This document shows positions 8,016-13,643 of a DNA stretch of 35,130 nucleotides, piece by piece. The position numbers and the translations under genes were made by a program. Within the stretch, counting starts at the first letter, position 1; each line of letters starts with the position of its first letter. The notes under the pieces are model-generated. The model saw nothing but the letters and a program-made list of their open reading frames with translations. It was not told the origin of the DNA and made no database searches. Source of the stretch: an uncultured Bacilli bacterium (GTDB taxonomy: Bacteria; Bacillota_I; Bacilli_A; RF39; UBA660); contig CANRGQ010000003.1 in NCBI GenBank assembly GCA_947630195.1, positions 1 through 35,130 of the forward strand. The letters are read 5' to 3'.

Positions 8016-8102
8016 CGGTCCACCTCTTTTCTTCACAATTTCATTATTCCATAAGAATACTCCTCCTGCAAGAAAAATCGTGCGACAAAATTCGACATAT
8101 TT

Positions 8103-8130
8103 TTTATACGAGACTATCTAATAATATCAA
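8103..8130 (-). promoter_or_regulatory. Promoter of the cold-shock gene
   Basis: On the minus strand: TTGATA (8125-8130), a 16-base spacer, TATAAA (8103-8108). This implies an untranslated leader of about 80 bases, as is usual for cold-shock genes. Confidence 0.65.
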
Positions 8131-8146
8131 AATATGAAAATCTTTC

Positions 8147-8170
8147 AAGGCCTTTTTAGACCTTTTTTCA
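8147..8170. terminator. Possible weak terminator
   Basis: AAGG (8147-8150) can pair with CCTT (8161-8164), with one further internal pair, and has a T run only on the plus side. It lies downstream of the MreB-like gene, but the tail on that strand is poor. Confidence 0.25.
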
Positions 8171-8184
8171 TACTTGACATATAT

Positions 8185-8775
8185 TTACTTAAGGATAGTT
8201 TTAGCGATAATTAAATTTTCACTATCCGCATAATAGTAGTAATTAATATTTAATTCTTCTAGTAAATCTATTACTTCTAAATAGTTTTTACCATATATAT
8301 AAAACTTTTTATTCTTAAATTTCTTTAAGATATCCCTTATAAACTCTTTCGTAAAATTATCATAATCTAAATTTAAAACTTTTATCTTACCCATACCACC
8401 CAAATAAGTAATTCCAAGATAACTATAGTTACTTCTAATTAAAATATCATTTTTCTTTAATTTGAAATAATCTATTTCATTTTTAAAAGTAATCTTTTTA
8501 TAATTTAAAACTTCTAAAGATTCTTTAATAATTCTTTTATCTTCTTTGGTATAACTATCATTTATAATAACTAAGATATTACTACCAAAGAAATTTTTAT
8601 TAAGTTTATTATCTTTAATTATTTTACTATATTTTTTAATAAATTTAATATGATCAATAATATGACCATACTTTAAAGTACCTTTATAAGGAATACTTTT
8701 AATTAGTAAATCTTTTTTGGTATTATATAAGTTAATATAATCATCTAAATATAAAATGTTTTCCAGCATATTCAT
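8185..8775 (-). CDS. Degenerate MreB/Mbl-like actin-fold protein without nucleotide loops
   Basis: This 196-aa protein lies directly after spoIID-spoIIQ, where Bacillus has spoIIID-mbl. By eye it aligns along MreB. LKYGHIIDHIKFIKKYSKII matches the MreB stretch PLRDGVIADF...MLKYFI. ILVIINDSYTKEDKRIIKES matches the VPxxxTxxERRAVxxA region. ITYLGGMGKIKVLNLDYDNF plus a following helix matches ISLGGI..VGGDEFD. The last 40 residues match the GGGALLxGL...AEDP...GTG end. Both phosphate loops (DLGTANT and DIGGGT) are gone, and so are the subdomain IB segment and most of IIB, so 335 residues shrink to 196. It is unlikely to bind ATP or polymerise like MreB. The alignment is mine and should be tested by profile or structure search. 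Confidence 0.65.
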   Translation of the reverse strand: MNMLENILYLDDYINLYNTKKDLLIKSIPYKGTLKYGHIIDHIKFIKKYSKIIKDNKLNKNFFGSNILVIINDSYTKEDKRIIKESLEVLNYKKITFKNEIDYFKLKKNDILIRSNYSYLGITYLGGMGKIKVLNLDYDNFTKEFIRDILKKFKNKKFYIYGKNYLEVIDLLEELNINYYYYADSENLIIAKTILK

Positions 8776-8777
8776 TT

Positions 8778-8798
8778 AAAAAATTCCTAAAAGGAATT
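8778..8798 (-). terminator. Hairpin hiding the ribosome binding site of the MreB-like gene
   Basis: AATTCCT (8782-8788) and AGGAATT (8792-8798) form a perfect 7-bp stem with a 3-base loop, followed by TTTT on the minus strand. It begins at the spoIIQ stop codon and contains the AGGAA that would be the ribosome binding site of the next gene. It could act as a partial terminator or a translational brake. Confidence 0.45.
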
Positions 8799-9438
8799 AA
8801 TTTTCATTATAATCAGTTATTTTACTACCTATAACACTTTCCGGATTTACTAATTTATTATTATGATATACTTCAAGTAAGAATGTTTTTTTATCACTTT
8901 CGATTTCATTATTTTTGGCACTACCAAGGATAGTTTCCGTTGTTATTTCCTCATCTTTTTTAACACTTATATTATCAAGTCCATAATAATAAGATTTTAA
9001 ATTATTTTGGTGTTCTATAACAATACATTTACCAAAAAATTCATCTTCAATAATATCGGTTACTTTACCATTATAGATGCTTCTTACATCAAAGACTTCA
9101 TCACTAGCATATAAAATACCCGTATTAGGTAAATAAGTATTTTCAAAATAAATTAGACTATTTTGTTGTAATTCTTCACTTTCATCCTTGCTATAATAAT
9201 GCACTTTAATATCAGCAGCCCCATCCATAATTGGTTTGGTAATATCACTTACCACATTAGTTTCTTCTTCTAATACAGGAACATCATCATTGTTATCAAG
9301 TATTCCTGTTCCATAATCATAATCTTTATTAGTTAAGGCAATATCTCTTCCCATAAAGATTACTCCTACAAAAATAGTGATTGTTATTAGTAAATATAAA
9401 GTTGGTAAGACAAAACTTTTTAATTTTCTTCTTTTCAT
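8797..9438 (-). CDS. spoIIQ: SpoIIQ-like engulfment protein with degenerate LytM domain
   Basis: SpoIIQ is made in the forespore and spans the septum to bind mother-cell SpoIIIAH, forming the feeding channel and helping engulfment. This 213-aa protein has a basic N-terminus, one transmembrane segment (about residues 9-29), an acidic linker and a C-terminal M23/LytM fold (about 100-205). The zinc ligands appear to be lost. The HxGID site reads NTGILYAS, the YSHL site reads SYYYGL, and the HLHFEV site reads TFLLEV. It is therefore probably a structural, non-hydrolytic protein, as argued for Bacillus SpoIIQ. It follows spoIID by 49 bases and has its own sigma-F-like promoter. Confidence 0.85.
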   Translation of the reverse strand: MKRRKLKSFVLPTLYLLITITIFVGVIFMGRDIALTNKDYDYGTGILDNNDDVPVLEEETNVVSDITKPIMDGAADIKVHYYSKDESEELQQNSLIYFENTYLPNTGILYASDEVFDVRSIYNGKVTDIIEDEFFGKCIVIEHQNNLKSYYYGLDNISVKKDEEITTETILGSAKNNEIESDKKTFLLEVYHNNKLVNPESVIGSKITDYNEN

Positions 9439-9456
9439 TTTCCACCTTCCTACTTA

Positions 9457-9486
9457 AAGTATGAACGGTTTTTTTAATTCTTATAC
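9457..9486 (-). promoter_or_regulatory. Sigma-F-like sporulation promoter of spoIIQ
   Basis: On the minus strand: GTATA (9482-9486), a 15-base spacer, then GTTCATACTT (9457-9466). This fits the spacing and -35 of forespore sigma-F promoters (GywTA-n15-GgnrAnAnTw), with two mismatches in the -10. The spoIIR promoter has the same GTATA-N15-GTTCAT. AAAGTAT and ATACTTT also form an inverted repeat here. Confidence 0.55.
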
Positions 9487-9487
9487 T

Positions 9488-10387
9488 TTAAATAGTGGAA
9501 AATTCAATATTTTGATAATAATATTTTAAAATATCTTGATAATTATATCCCTCACTGGCCATACCATTAGCTCCATACTGACTCATGCCAACCCCATGAC
9601 CATAGCCTTTCGTAGTTATCAAATACTTATCATTATCATTTGTAATTGTAAAATCCGTACTTCGTAAATCTAATTTTTTTCTAACCTCGGTTCCCTTAAA
9701 AGTAACGCCATTTATCGTAATCTTATTTACTCTTCCCGTTTCACTTCTTTCAATATTTGCAATATTTATATTATCACAACTAATATTTAATTTCGTACAT
9801 ATTTCATTCTTTGTAAATTCTTTAGTTACCTCAAAATTTTTTAAATCACTTTCATAATTTGATTCCACACTTTGTAAATAATCTCTGTCACTGGCAAAGA
9901 CTAAACTACTTTTTTCGGTATACCCATTACTCATGGCAAAGTAGTAAGCTTCGATTACTTCACCATCGTAAGTCATAACTTCTCCTTTGGTATTATCGAC
10001 AGCTAATTTTACTTTATCATAATACTTATTAAAATCACTTCCCCATTTAGTTTTCATTTCATCAACAGTAATATAACTTTGGTTAGAAACGTCTGTTACT
10101 ACATCAAAATCACCCGTACTAGTATTGATTTTATAGATAGCATAAGTTCTGGACGCGACGGCTTGAGCCTTCAAAGCTTCTTCATTAAAAGATGCCGGCA
10201 TTTCAGCGGCCACAACTCCCACAATGTAATCTTCAATATTTAAAGTTTTAAGTAAATTATTTTTATCTTTAACTACAATCTTTTTACTAGCTTCCGTATT
10301 AAAAAAAGTAGTAACTTCTCTACTACTTACATATACCAATACAAAACTTAAAATTATTACTACTATTAGTAAAATTTTATTTTGCAT
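9488..10387 (-). CDS. spoIID: Stage II sporulation protein D, lytic transglycosylase
   Basis: SpoIID cleaves peptidoglycan glycan strands in the DMP complex that drives engulfment. This copy has 299 aa, a transmembrane anchor at about residues 4-21 and the SpoIID core. VVAAEMPASFNEEALKAQAV contains the catalytic Glu62. ASRTYA, YFAMSNGYTE and the C-terminal GYGHGVGMSQYGANGMA are all present. The start is ATG 10387 after AAGGAG. It lies 12 bases after the DUF1146 gene and just before spoIIQ, the same grouping (DUF1146-murA-spoIID-spoIIQ) as in Bacillus, except that murA has moved upstream. Confidence 0.96.
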   Translation of the reverse strand: MQNKILLIVVIILSFVLVYVSSREVTTFFNTEASKKIVVKDKNNLLKTLNIEDYIVGVVAAEMPASFNEEALKAQAVASRTYAIYKINTSTGDFDVVTDVSNQSYITVDEMKTKWGSDFNKYYDKVKLAVDNTKGEVMTYDGEVIEAYYFAMSNGYTEKSSLVFASDRDYLQSVESNYESDLKNFEVTKEFTKNEICTKLNISCDNINIANIERSETGRVNKITINGVTFKGTEVRKKLDLRSTDFTITNDNDKYLITTKGYGHGVGMSQYGANGMASEGYNYQDILKYYYQNIEFSTI

Positions 10388-10399
10388 AATTTTTCTCCT

Positions 10400-10585
10400 T
10401 TATAAATTTAAAAAATCTAAAACAAAATTTGTGAGTAAATAAGACATCGCTATACTCAAAGCCATAATAAGTAGTTTAGCCTCTACTACTTTATTTTTCT
10501 TCATTATCTTTTCAAAATTTACTCCCGAAAAGATAAAGATACTTAAGAATAAAAATATAGCATAGAAATATATTCTATAGTTCAT
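10400..10585 (-). CDS. ywzB: DUF1146 (YwzB family) small membrane protein
   Basis: This 61-aa protein has two hydrophobic helices around the conserved basic segment NFEKIMKKNKVVEAKLLIMALSIA and ends SYLLTNFVLDFL, which I recognise as the DUF1146/YwzB pattern. Its function is unknown. It is usually encoded near murA and spoIID in Firmicutes. I chose ATG 10585, 6 bases after GGAG. It overlaps the end of rpiB by 11 bases, so translation is probably coupled. Confidence 0.85.
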   Translation of the reverse strand: MNYRIYFYAIFLFLSIFIFSGVNFEKIMKKNKVVEAKLLIMALSIAMSYLLTNFVLDFLNL

Positions 10586-11030
10586 TATATTCTCCATTTT
10601 CATAATCTATGATTTTACTAACTCTTTTTAAGTAACGATCAATGTCTGCTGGTTTAGTCGAAATAAAAGTATCAACTATTTCTTTAGCTAAAGGTAGTCC
10701 TAAATTGGCTCCAATGGCTAAAACATTGCAGCCATTATGGTTTTTACCTTTAAAAGCATCATCTGTACTCGTGGCTCTTACACATCTAATACCTTTTACT
10801 TTATTCGCCGCAATACTCATACCTACCCCATTACCACAAATAAGAATGCCTAAAGCCCCTGGTGTTCTACTAACTAAATCTCCCAACTTAAATGCAAAAT
10901 CAGGATAATCATCTAACTCACTATTTTCCATTCCTATTTCTTCAACATTAATTCCGTTGTTACTTAAATGTTTAATTAAATCTTTTTTTAAATCTACTCC
11001 TAAATGATCACAAGCCATATATAAAGTCAT
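10575..11030 (-). CDS. rpiB: Ribose-5-phosphate isomerase B family protein
   Basis: RpiB interconverts ribose 5-phosphate and ribulose 5-phosphate in the pentose phosphate pathway. The protein has 151 aa. Key regions are MACDHLG at 5-11, CGNGVGMSIAANKVKGIRC from Cys65 (the expected catalytic base) and NHNGCNVLAIGA at 97-108. The start is ATG 11030 after AGGAGAG. The Bacillus orthologue ywlF is also near spoIIR and mntP. Related LacA/LacB isomerases have the same fold, but no lactose genes are nearby. Confidence 0.94.
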   Translation of the reverse strand: MTLYMACDHLGVDLKKDLIKHLSNNGINVEEIGMENSELDDYPDFAFKLGDLVSRTPGALGILICGNGVGMSIAANKVKGIRCVRATSTDDAFKGKNHNGCNVLAIGANLGLPLAKEIVDTFISTKPADIDRYLKRVSKIIDYENGEYNEL

Positions 11031-11050
11031 TTAATCACTCTCCTATATTA

Positions 11051-11058
11051 ATTATACC
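11051..11058 (-). promoter_or_regulatory. Extended -10 promoter of rpiB
   Basis: On the minus strand TTTGGTATAAT gives an extended -10 (TATAAT at 11051-11056) about 20 bases before the rpiB start. The -35 is weak. Confidence 0.5.
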
Positions 11059-11110
11059 AAATAATCAAGAATAATTTTTATTTTATTTTAAATTTGACAT
11101 TATTTATATA

Positions 11111-11890
11111 TTATACCGCTAATGGTTTAGTTAATTCATTTATATTTTGTTTTATATTAGTATAATAGTTTTTAATTTTACTTAATATTTCTTTCTTATC
11201 GTTATCACTAATCTTCGCTTTTTTCTTATCAATATAATAAGGCATCTTGATTCTTCTCACACTAACATTGGCTAAGTTTTCTATTTTAACAGTCCCTAAC
11301 TTTTTATATTCTAAATCATAATGATAGAAATATTTATCACTTTCTCTTTTACTAGTAATAGGTATAACTGTCCACATCTCTTTATCATTTGAATAACGCC
11401 ACAATATCGCTGGTCTTAACTTTCTCAGTTCATTTCCTATATTATAGCCAAAATCAATCCAACAAATATCAAAATTATGATAACTATACTTATTTATTTC
11501 TTCTTTTTCTTTTATTATTAACTCTAATTTATCTTTGCACCATTTCACATAAGATAAGCCATTATTATCATTTTTTGTGTGTCTATTAATAAAATCTAAT
11601 AAATACTCTTTGGTAATTGATATAACACTCTTTAATTCTTTATCTTTAACTTTAACCATTTCTTTATTTAAAATCATTCTTTTTTCCACAATACTATTAC
11701 TATAATCATTTACTTCACTCGGACTTGCAAACTTATTAATTGAGGGAATATATACCCTTCCATACCCATCAAAATCATATACAGGAACCCCTACAAAATG
11801 ATTAAAAGATATCTTATATAAAACTAATATCCATTTTATTTTATCATTTTGATTCACTTTCCAAATTTCTTTTTCGCAAATTATAGCCAT
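11111..11890 (-). CDS. PemK/MazF-like protein with possible duplicated fold
   Basis: ATG 11890 follows GAGGTGG, giving 259 aa. A longer frame from GTG 11905 contains the ribosome binding site. The C-terminal half has ICWIDFGYNIGNELRKLRPAI, then VIPITSK and later LANVSVRRI, the MazF/PemK order (GsE..RPA, viPiTS, ..I..v...R). MazF toxins are mRNA endonucleases. The N-terminal half (WILVLYKISFNHFVGVPV ... YIPSINKF ... EKRMI) looks like a diverged second copy of the same fold without the GxE..RP loop. A lysine-rich helical linker joins them. No antitoxin gene is adjacent. It is next to the type I toxin locus and has its own promoter. Confidence 0.7.
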   Translation of the reverse strand: MAIICEKEIWKVNQNDKIKWILVLYKISFNHFVGVPVYDFDGYGRVYIPSINKFASPSEVNDYSNSIVEKRMILNKEMVKVKDKELKSVISITKEYLLDFINRHTKNDNNGLSYVKWCKDKLELIIKEKEEINKYSYHNFDICWIDFGYNIGNELRKLRPAILWRYSNDKEMWTVIPITSKRESDKYFYHYDLEYKKLGTVKIENLANVSVRRIKMPYYIDKKKAKISDNDKKEILSKIKNYYTNIKQNINELTKPLAV

Positions 11891-11922
11891 ATATATCCAC
11901 CTCACTTTCTGTTAGTAATTTA

Positions 11923-11951
11923 ATCTTATCACACAAATTTTTGTTTGTAAA
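11923..11951 (-). promoter_or_regulatory. Promoter of the PemK-like gene
   Basis: On the minus strand: TTTACA (11946-11951), a 17-base spacer, TAAGAT (11923-11928) with TG just upstream. It is back-to-back with the antisense RNA promoter. Confidence 0.65.
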
Positions 11952-11967
11952 GCAAATTTGATATATA

Positions 11968-11996
11968 TTGCAAAATTTTAGATATTATGCTAAAAT
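11968..11996 (+). promoter_or_regulatory. Promoter of the putative antisense RNA
   Basis: TTGCAA (11968-11973), a 17-base spacer and TAAAAT (11991-11996) preceded by TGC, an extended -10. The predicted start is near 12003. Confidence 0.6.
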
Positions 11997-12002
11997 GTAT
12001 AT

Positions 12003-12119
12003 GTCAAAAGAAATTTACATAAAATAAAAAAAGGGAAATACTTAACTTGGCTCGTTGAGTACTTACCTTAAAAATTTAGGGTTGTACTTGATCTTGGATG
12101 GTTGAGTACTTATTTTTTT
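12003..12119 (+). ncRNA. Putative antisense RNA antitoxin of a type I locus
   Basis: Between the promoter at 11968-11996 and a terminator, the plus strand encodes about 117 bases with two related stem-loops. The first (12039-12061) has an 8-bp stem and loop TTGGCTC. The second (12084-12110) has a 10-bp stem with three G-U pairs and loop TTGGAT, followed by TTATTTTTTT, a good intrinsic terminator. Both loops carry UUGG, a YUNR U-turn typical of kissing antisense RNAs. The RNA is fully complementary to the 3' part of the toxin mRNA and stops at the toxin stop codon. It is a prediction from sequence only. Confidence 0.5.
12039..12112 (+). repeat. Two imperfect direct repeats, 46-base period
   Basis: 12039-12065 and 12085-12112 are similar (TACTTrA-CTTGG...GTTGAGTACTTA). 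Each folds into a stem-loop. A third, inverted and shortened copy lies at 12232-12258, on the other side of the small toxin gene. Repeats arranged like this are characteristic of par/Fst-type antisense systems. Confidence 0.65.
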
Positions 12120-12199
12120 ATTATCATAAATAATAATGATGAAGTTAACAGGAAGATAATAAGTATTAATGAAGTGATTAACAAATCCTTTTTCTTCAT
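12110..12199 (-). CDS. 29-aa hydrophobic peptide, probable type I toxin
   Basis: ATG 12199 follows AGGAGGG at about 8 bases. The peptide starts MKKKDLLITS, has about 20 hydrophobic residues (Leu, Ile, Phe) and ends IIKK, giving a single membrane helix between basic ends. This is the usual build of type I toxins such as Fst, TxpA or Ldr, though the sequence matches none I can name. The mRNA, from about 12260 to about 12022, has a 5' end that pairs with its 3' end (two 14-bp helices with a 6-base bulge). It also has a hairpin CTTTCT/AGAAAG (12213-12228) that hides part of the ribosome binding site. Both are hallmarks of translationally locked type I toxin mRNAs. Confidence 0.6.
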   Translation of the reverse strand: MKKKDLLITSLILIIFLLTSSLLFMIIKK

Positions 12200-12231
12200 A
12201 ATACCAGCCCTCCTTTCTATAAAGAAAGTAG

Positions 12232-12258
12232 GCAAGTACTCAACAGTTAAGCATTTCC
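12232..12258 (-). repeat. Inverted copy of the repeat at the toxin mRNA 5' end
   Basis: On the minus strand GGAAATGCTTAACT and GTTGAGTACTTGCC match the repeat at 12033-12068, without the internal TGGCTC. Because it is inverted, the first bases of the toxin mRNA can pair with its last bases before the U run. Confidence 0.65.
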
Positions 12259-12266
12259 TAACATTA

Positions 12267-12295
12267 ATTATATATCATAATTGAAACTATTACAA
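12267..12295 (-). promoter_or_regulatory. Strong promoter of the toxin mRNA
   Basis: On the minus strand: TTGTAA (12290-12295), a 17-base spacer, TATAAT (12267-12272). The expected start, near 12260, coincides with the first base of the inverted repeat. Confidence 0.7.
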
Positions 12296-12324
12296 GCGAA
12301 CAAATCCTGTTTTTTTTATAAAAT

Positions 12325-12349
12325 AAAAAGAGTAAATTCCTTTGCTCTT
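12325..12349 (-). terminator. Terminator of rpmE
   Basis: AAGAG and CTCTT (12345-12349 with 12328-12332) pair around a 12-base loop on the minus strand, followed by TTTTTATTTT. It overlaps the rpmE stop codon. Confidence 0.55.
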
Positions 12350-12557
12350 AGTTAGCTTTATCAAAGCCATATTTTTTATTAAATTTTTCAATATTTCCAG
12401 TTTTCTTTGCTTTTCCTTGCGCACCAGTATAGAATGGATGACATTCACTACAAACTTCAACATGAATTTCATCTTTTACTGATTTAGTTTTAAATGTTGC
12501 TCCACAAGCACATTTAACTGTACAATCTTTTAATTCTGGATGAATATTTGCTTTCAT
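12348..12557 (-). CDS. rpmE: 50S ribosomal protein L31 (zinc form)
   Basis: This 69-aa protein begins MKANIHPELKDCTVKCACGATF and has Cys16, Cys18, Cys36 and Cys39, the zinc-binding C+ type of L31. The C-terminal QGKAKKTGNIEKFNKKYGF is typical. The start is ATG 12557 after GGGAG. It has its own strong promoter and a hairpin leader. In Bacillus rpmE lies in the same wider region, near murA paralogues and spoIIR. Confidence 0.97.
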   Translation of the reverse strand: MKANIHPELKDCTVKCACGATFKTKSVKDEIHVEVCSECHPFYTGAQGKAKKTGNIEKFNKKYGFDKAN

Positions 12558-12575
12558 TATTTCTCTCCCTTCGCC

Positions 12576-12643
12576 ATACTATTCTTATAGTATAGAAACT
12601 TTTTCGTTCTTTAGTATTATACCATATTTTTTAAATATCGCAA
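12576..12643 (-). promoter_or_regulatory. rpmE promoter and leader hairpin
   Basis: On the minus strand: TTGCGA (12638-12643), a 16-base spacer, and TATAAT (12616-12621) with a TGG extension. The leader has a 7-bp hairpin ATACTAT/ATAGTAT (12576-12593) just before the ribosome binding site. It could be a site for L31 autoregulation, as known for ribosomal-protein leaders. That is inference. Confidence 0.6.
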
Positions 12644-12873
12644 GACTCTTCCTTAATTTCTTTTTGTGGTTGTCTAATTCTTTTCCGAGAAATGATTTGA
12701 CTTTTTCCGAAATTTTCCTTATCTTTTTCGATATTTTCATCTTCTAGCTCTTCAAAAGACATCTCACTTGGTAAGATTTTGGCTTCATTAATTTTAAATG
12801 CTGCCACTCCCAGTAAAACACTTACTAATAAAACATTAGCCACTAATCTTTCTTTAATACTTATACTATCCAT
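12631..12873 (-). CDS. Hypothetical small membrane protein
   Basis: I use ATG 12873, just after GGGTGG (80 aa). The frame can be extended to TTG 12921 but without a ribosome binding site. One transmembrane helix lies at about residues 10-27 (VANVLLVSVLLGVAAF), followed by an acidic region (EELEDENIEKDKE) and a basic tail. No family is recognised. It lies between the SGNH-like gene and the rpmE promoter, and its last codons overlap that promoter. Confidence 0.65.
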   Translation of the reverse strand: MDSISIKERLVANVLLVSVLLGVAAFKINEAKILPSEMSFEELEDENIEKDKENFGKSQIISRKRIRQPQKEIKEESCDI

Positions 12874-12922
12874 AAAACCACCCGTGCTTAATATCTTAAC
12901 ACATTTGGCATTATTTAACAAC

Positions 12923-13606
12923 TTAAATCGAATGAATTATAACTTCGGCGAGTTCTTTATGCCCTAAATAGTTATAGTAAAAGCTATTCTCACTGGCAAA
13001 AAACTTTTTATTTAACATTAAATCAATAATATTTATGAATGTTAAATCATATTTAAGAGCCATATTACTTACTTCGGAATTTAAAATAATGGCATTACTT
13101 TTACTTAAATATTTATTTTCATAAAAACCAATAACGACTATTTTGGCTTCACTTATTTTTTTAATTTCTTGAATCAAAGTTTGATAATACTCTAAAAATT
13201 CCTCTAGTTCTTCTTTGGTTAAATCATTGGTCATACTCATCTTAACAAGTTCTTCTTCCCCCATATTAATGATTACTAAGTTAGCCTTATGAATATCTTG
13301 TTTAATGGTTAAATCAGTTTTTTTATCTATTACGTTATTATTTAAATCCGCAAGTAATTCTTCTATTTTATAATTTTTCTTCACAAAACTCGTATTATAA
13401 GATTTTAAATTATTTTTCCCTTCTAAATATTCTTTTAAATAGTCATTATAACTAATCCCATCAATATTATAATAAGTTTCCCCACTTGAAGTGCCATCGC
13501 CAAGTGACACTATTCTTAACTTTTCTTCTTTATTAAAAAAATAAATAAAATACGCAAGTATTATACTAAGTAAAATAATAATTATTAACTTATAGAGTCT
13601 CCGCAA
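12923..13606 (-). CDS. SGNH/GDSL-like lipoyl-less membrane protein, active site apparently lost
   Basis: This 227-aa protein starts at TTG 13606, 7 bases after GGGGG. It has one N-terminal membrane helix (about residues 7-23) and then an SGNH-hydrolase-like domain. IVSLGDGTSSGETY at 32-45 matches block I (GDSL), but Gly replaces the Ser nucleophile. VIINMGEEEL sits at the block III position (usually GxND) without the Asn. FYYNYLGHKELAEVI matches block V (DxxHPNxxGH), with the catalytic Asp/His pair gone. It is secreted or membrane-anchored on the outside and lies just after murA, which hints at a cell-envelope role. Probably a non-enzymatic relative of the YpmR-type lipases/esterases. Confidence 0.65.
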   Translation of the reverse strand: MRRLYKLIIIILLSIILAYFIYFFNKEEKLRIVSLGDGTSSGETYYNIDGISYNDYLKEYLEGKNNLKSYNTSFVKKNYKIEELLADLNNNVIDKKTDLTIKQDIHKANLVIINMGEEELVKMSMTNDLTKEELEEFLEYYQTLIQEIKKISEAKIVVIGFYENKYLSKSNAIILNSEVSNMALKYDLTFINIIDLMLNKKFFASENSFYYNYLGHKELAEVIIHSI

Positions 13607-13643
13607 GTAAATACCCCCAAAATAAAATGTAGACTATACTACA

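Noticed and set aside
12102..12284. 60-codon plus-strand frame across the type I locus
   Set aside because: No ribosome binding site. It runs antisense through the small toxin gene and its promoter, and the structure on the other strand explains the region better.
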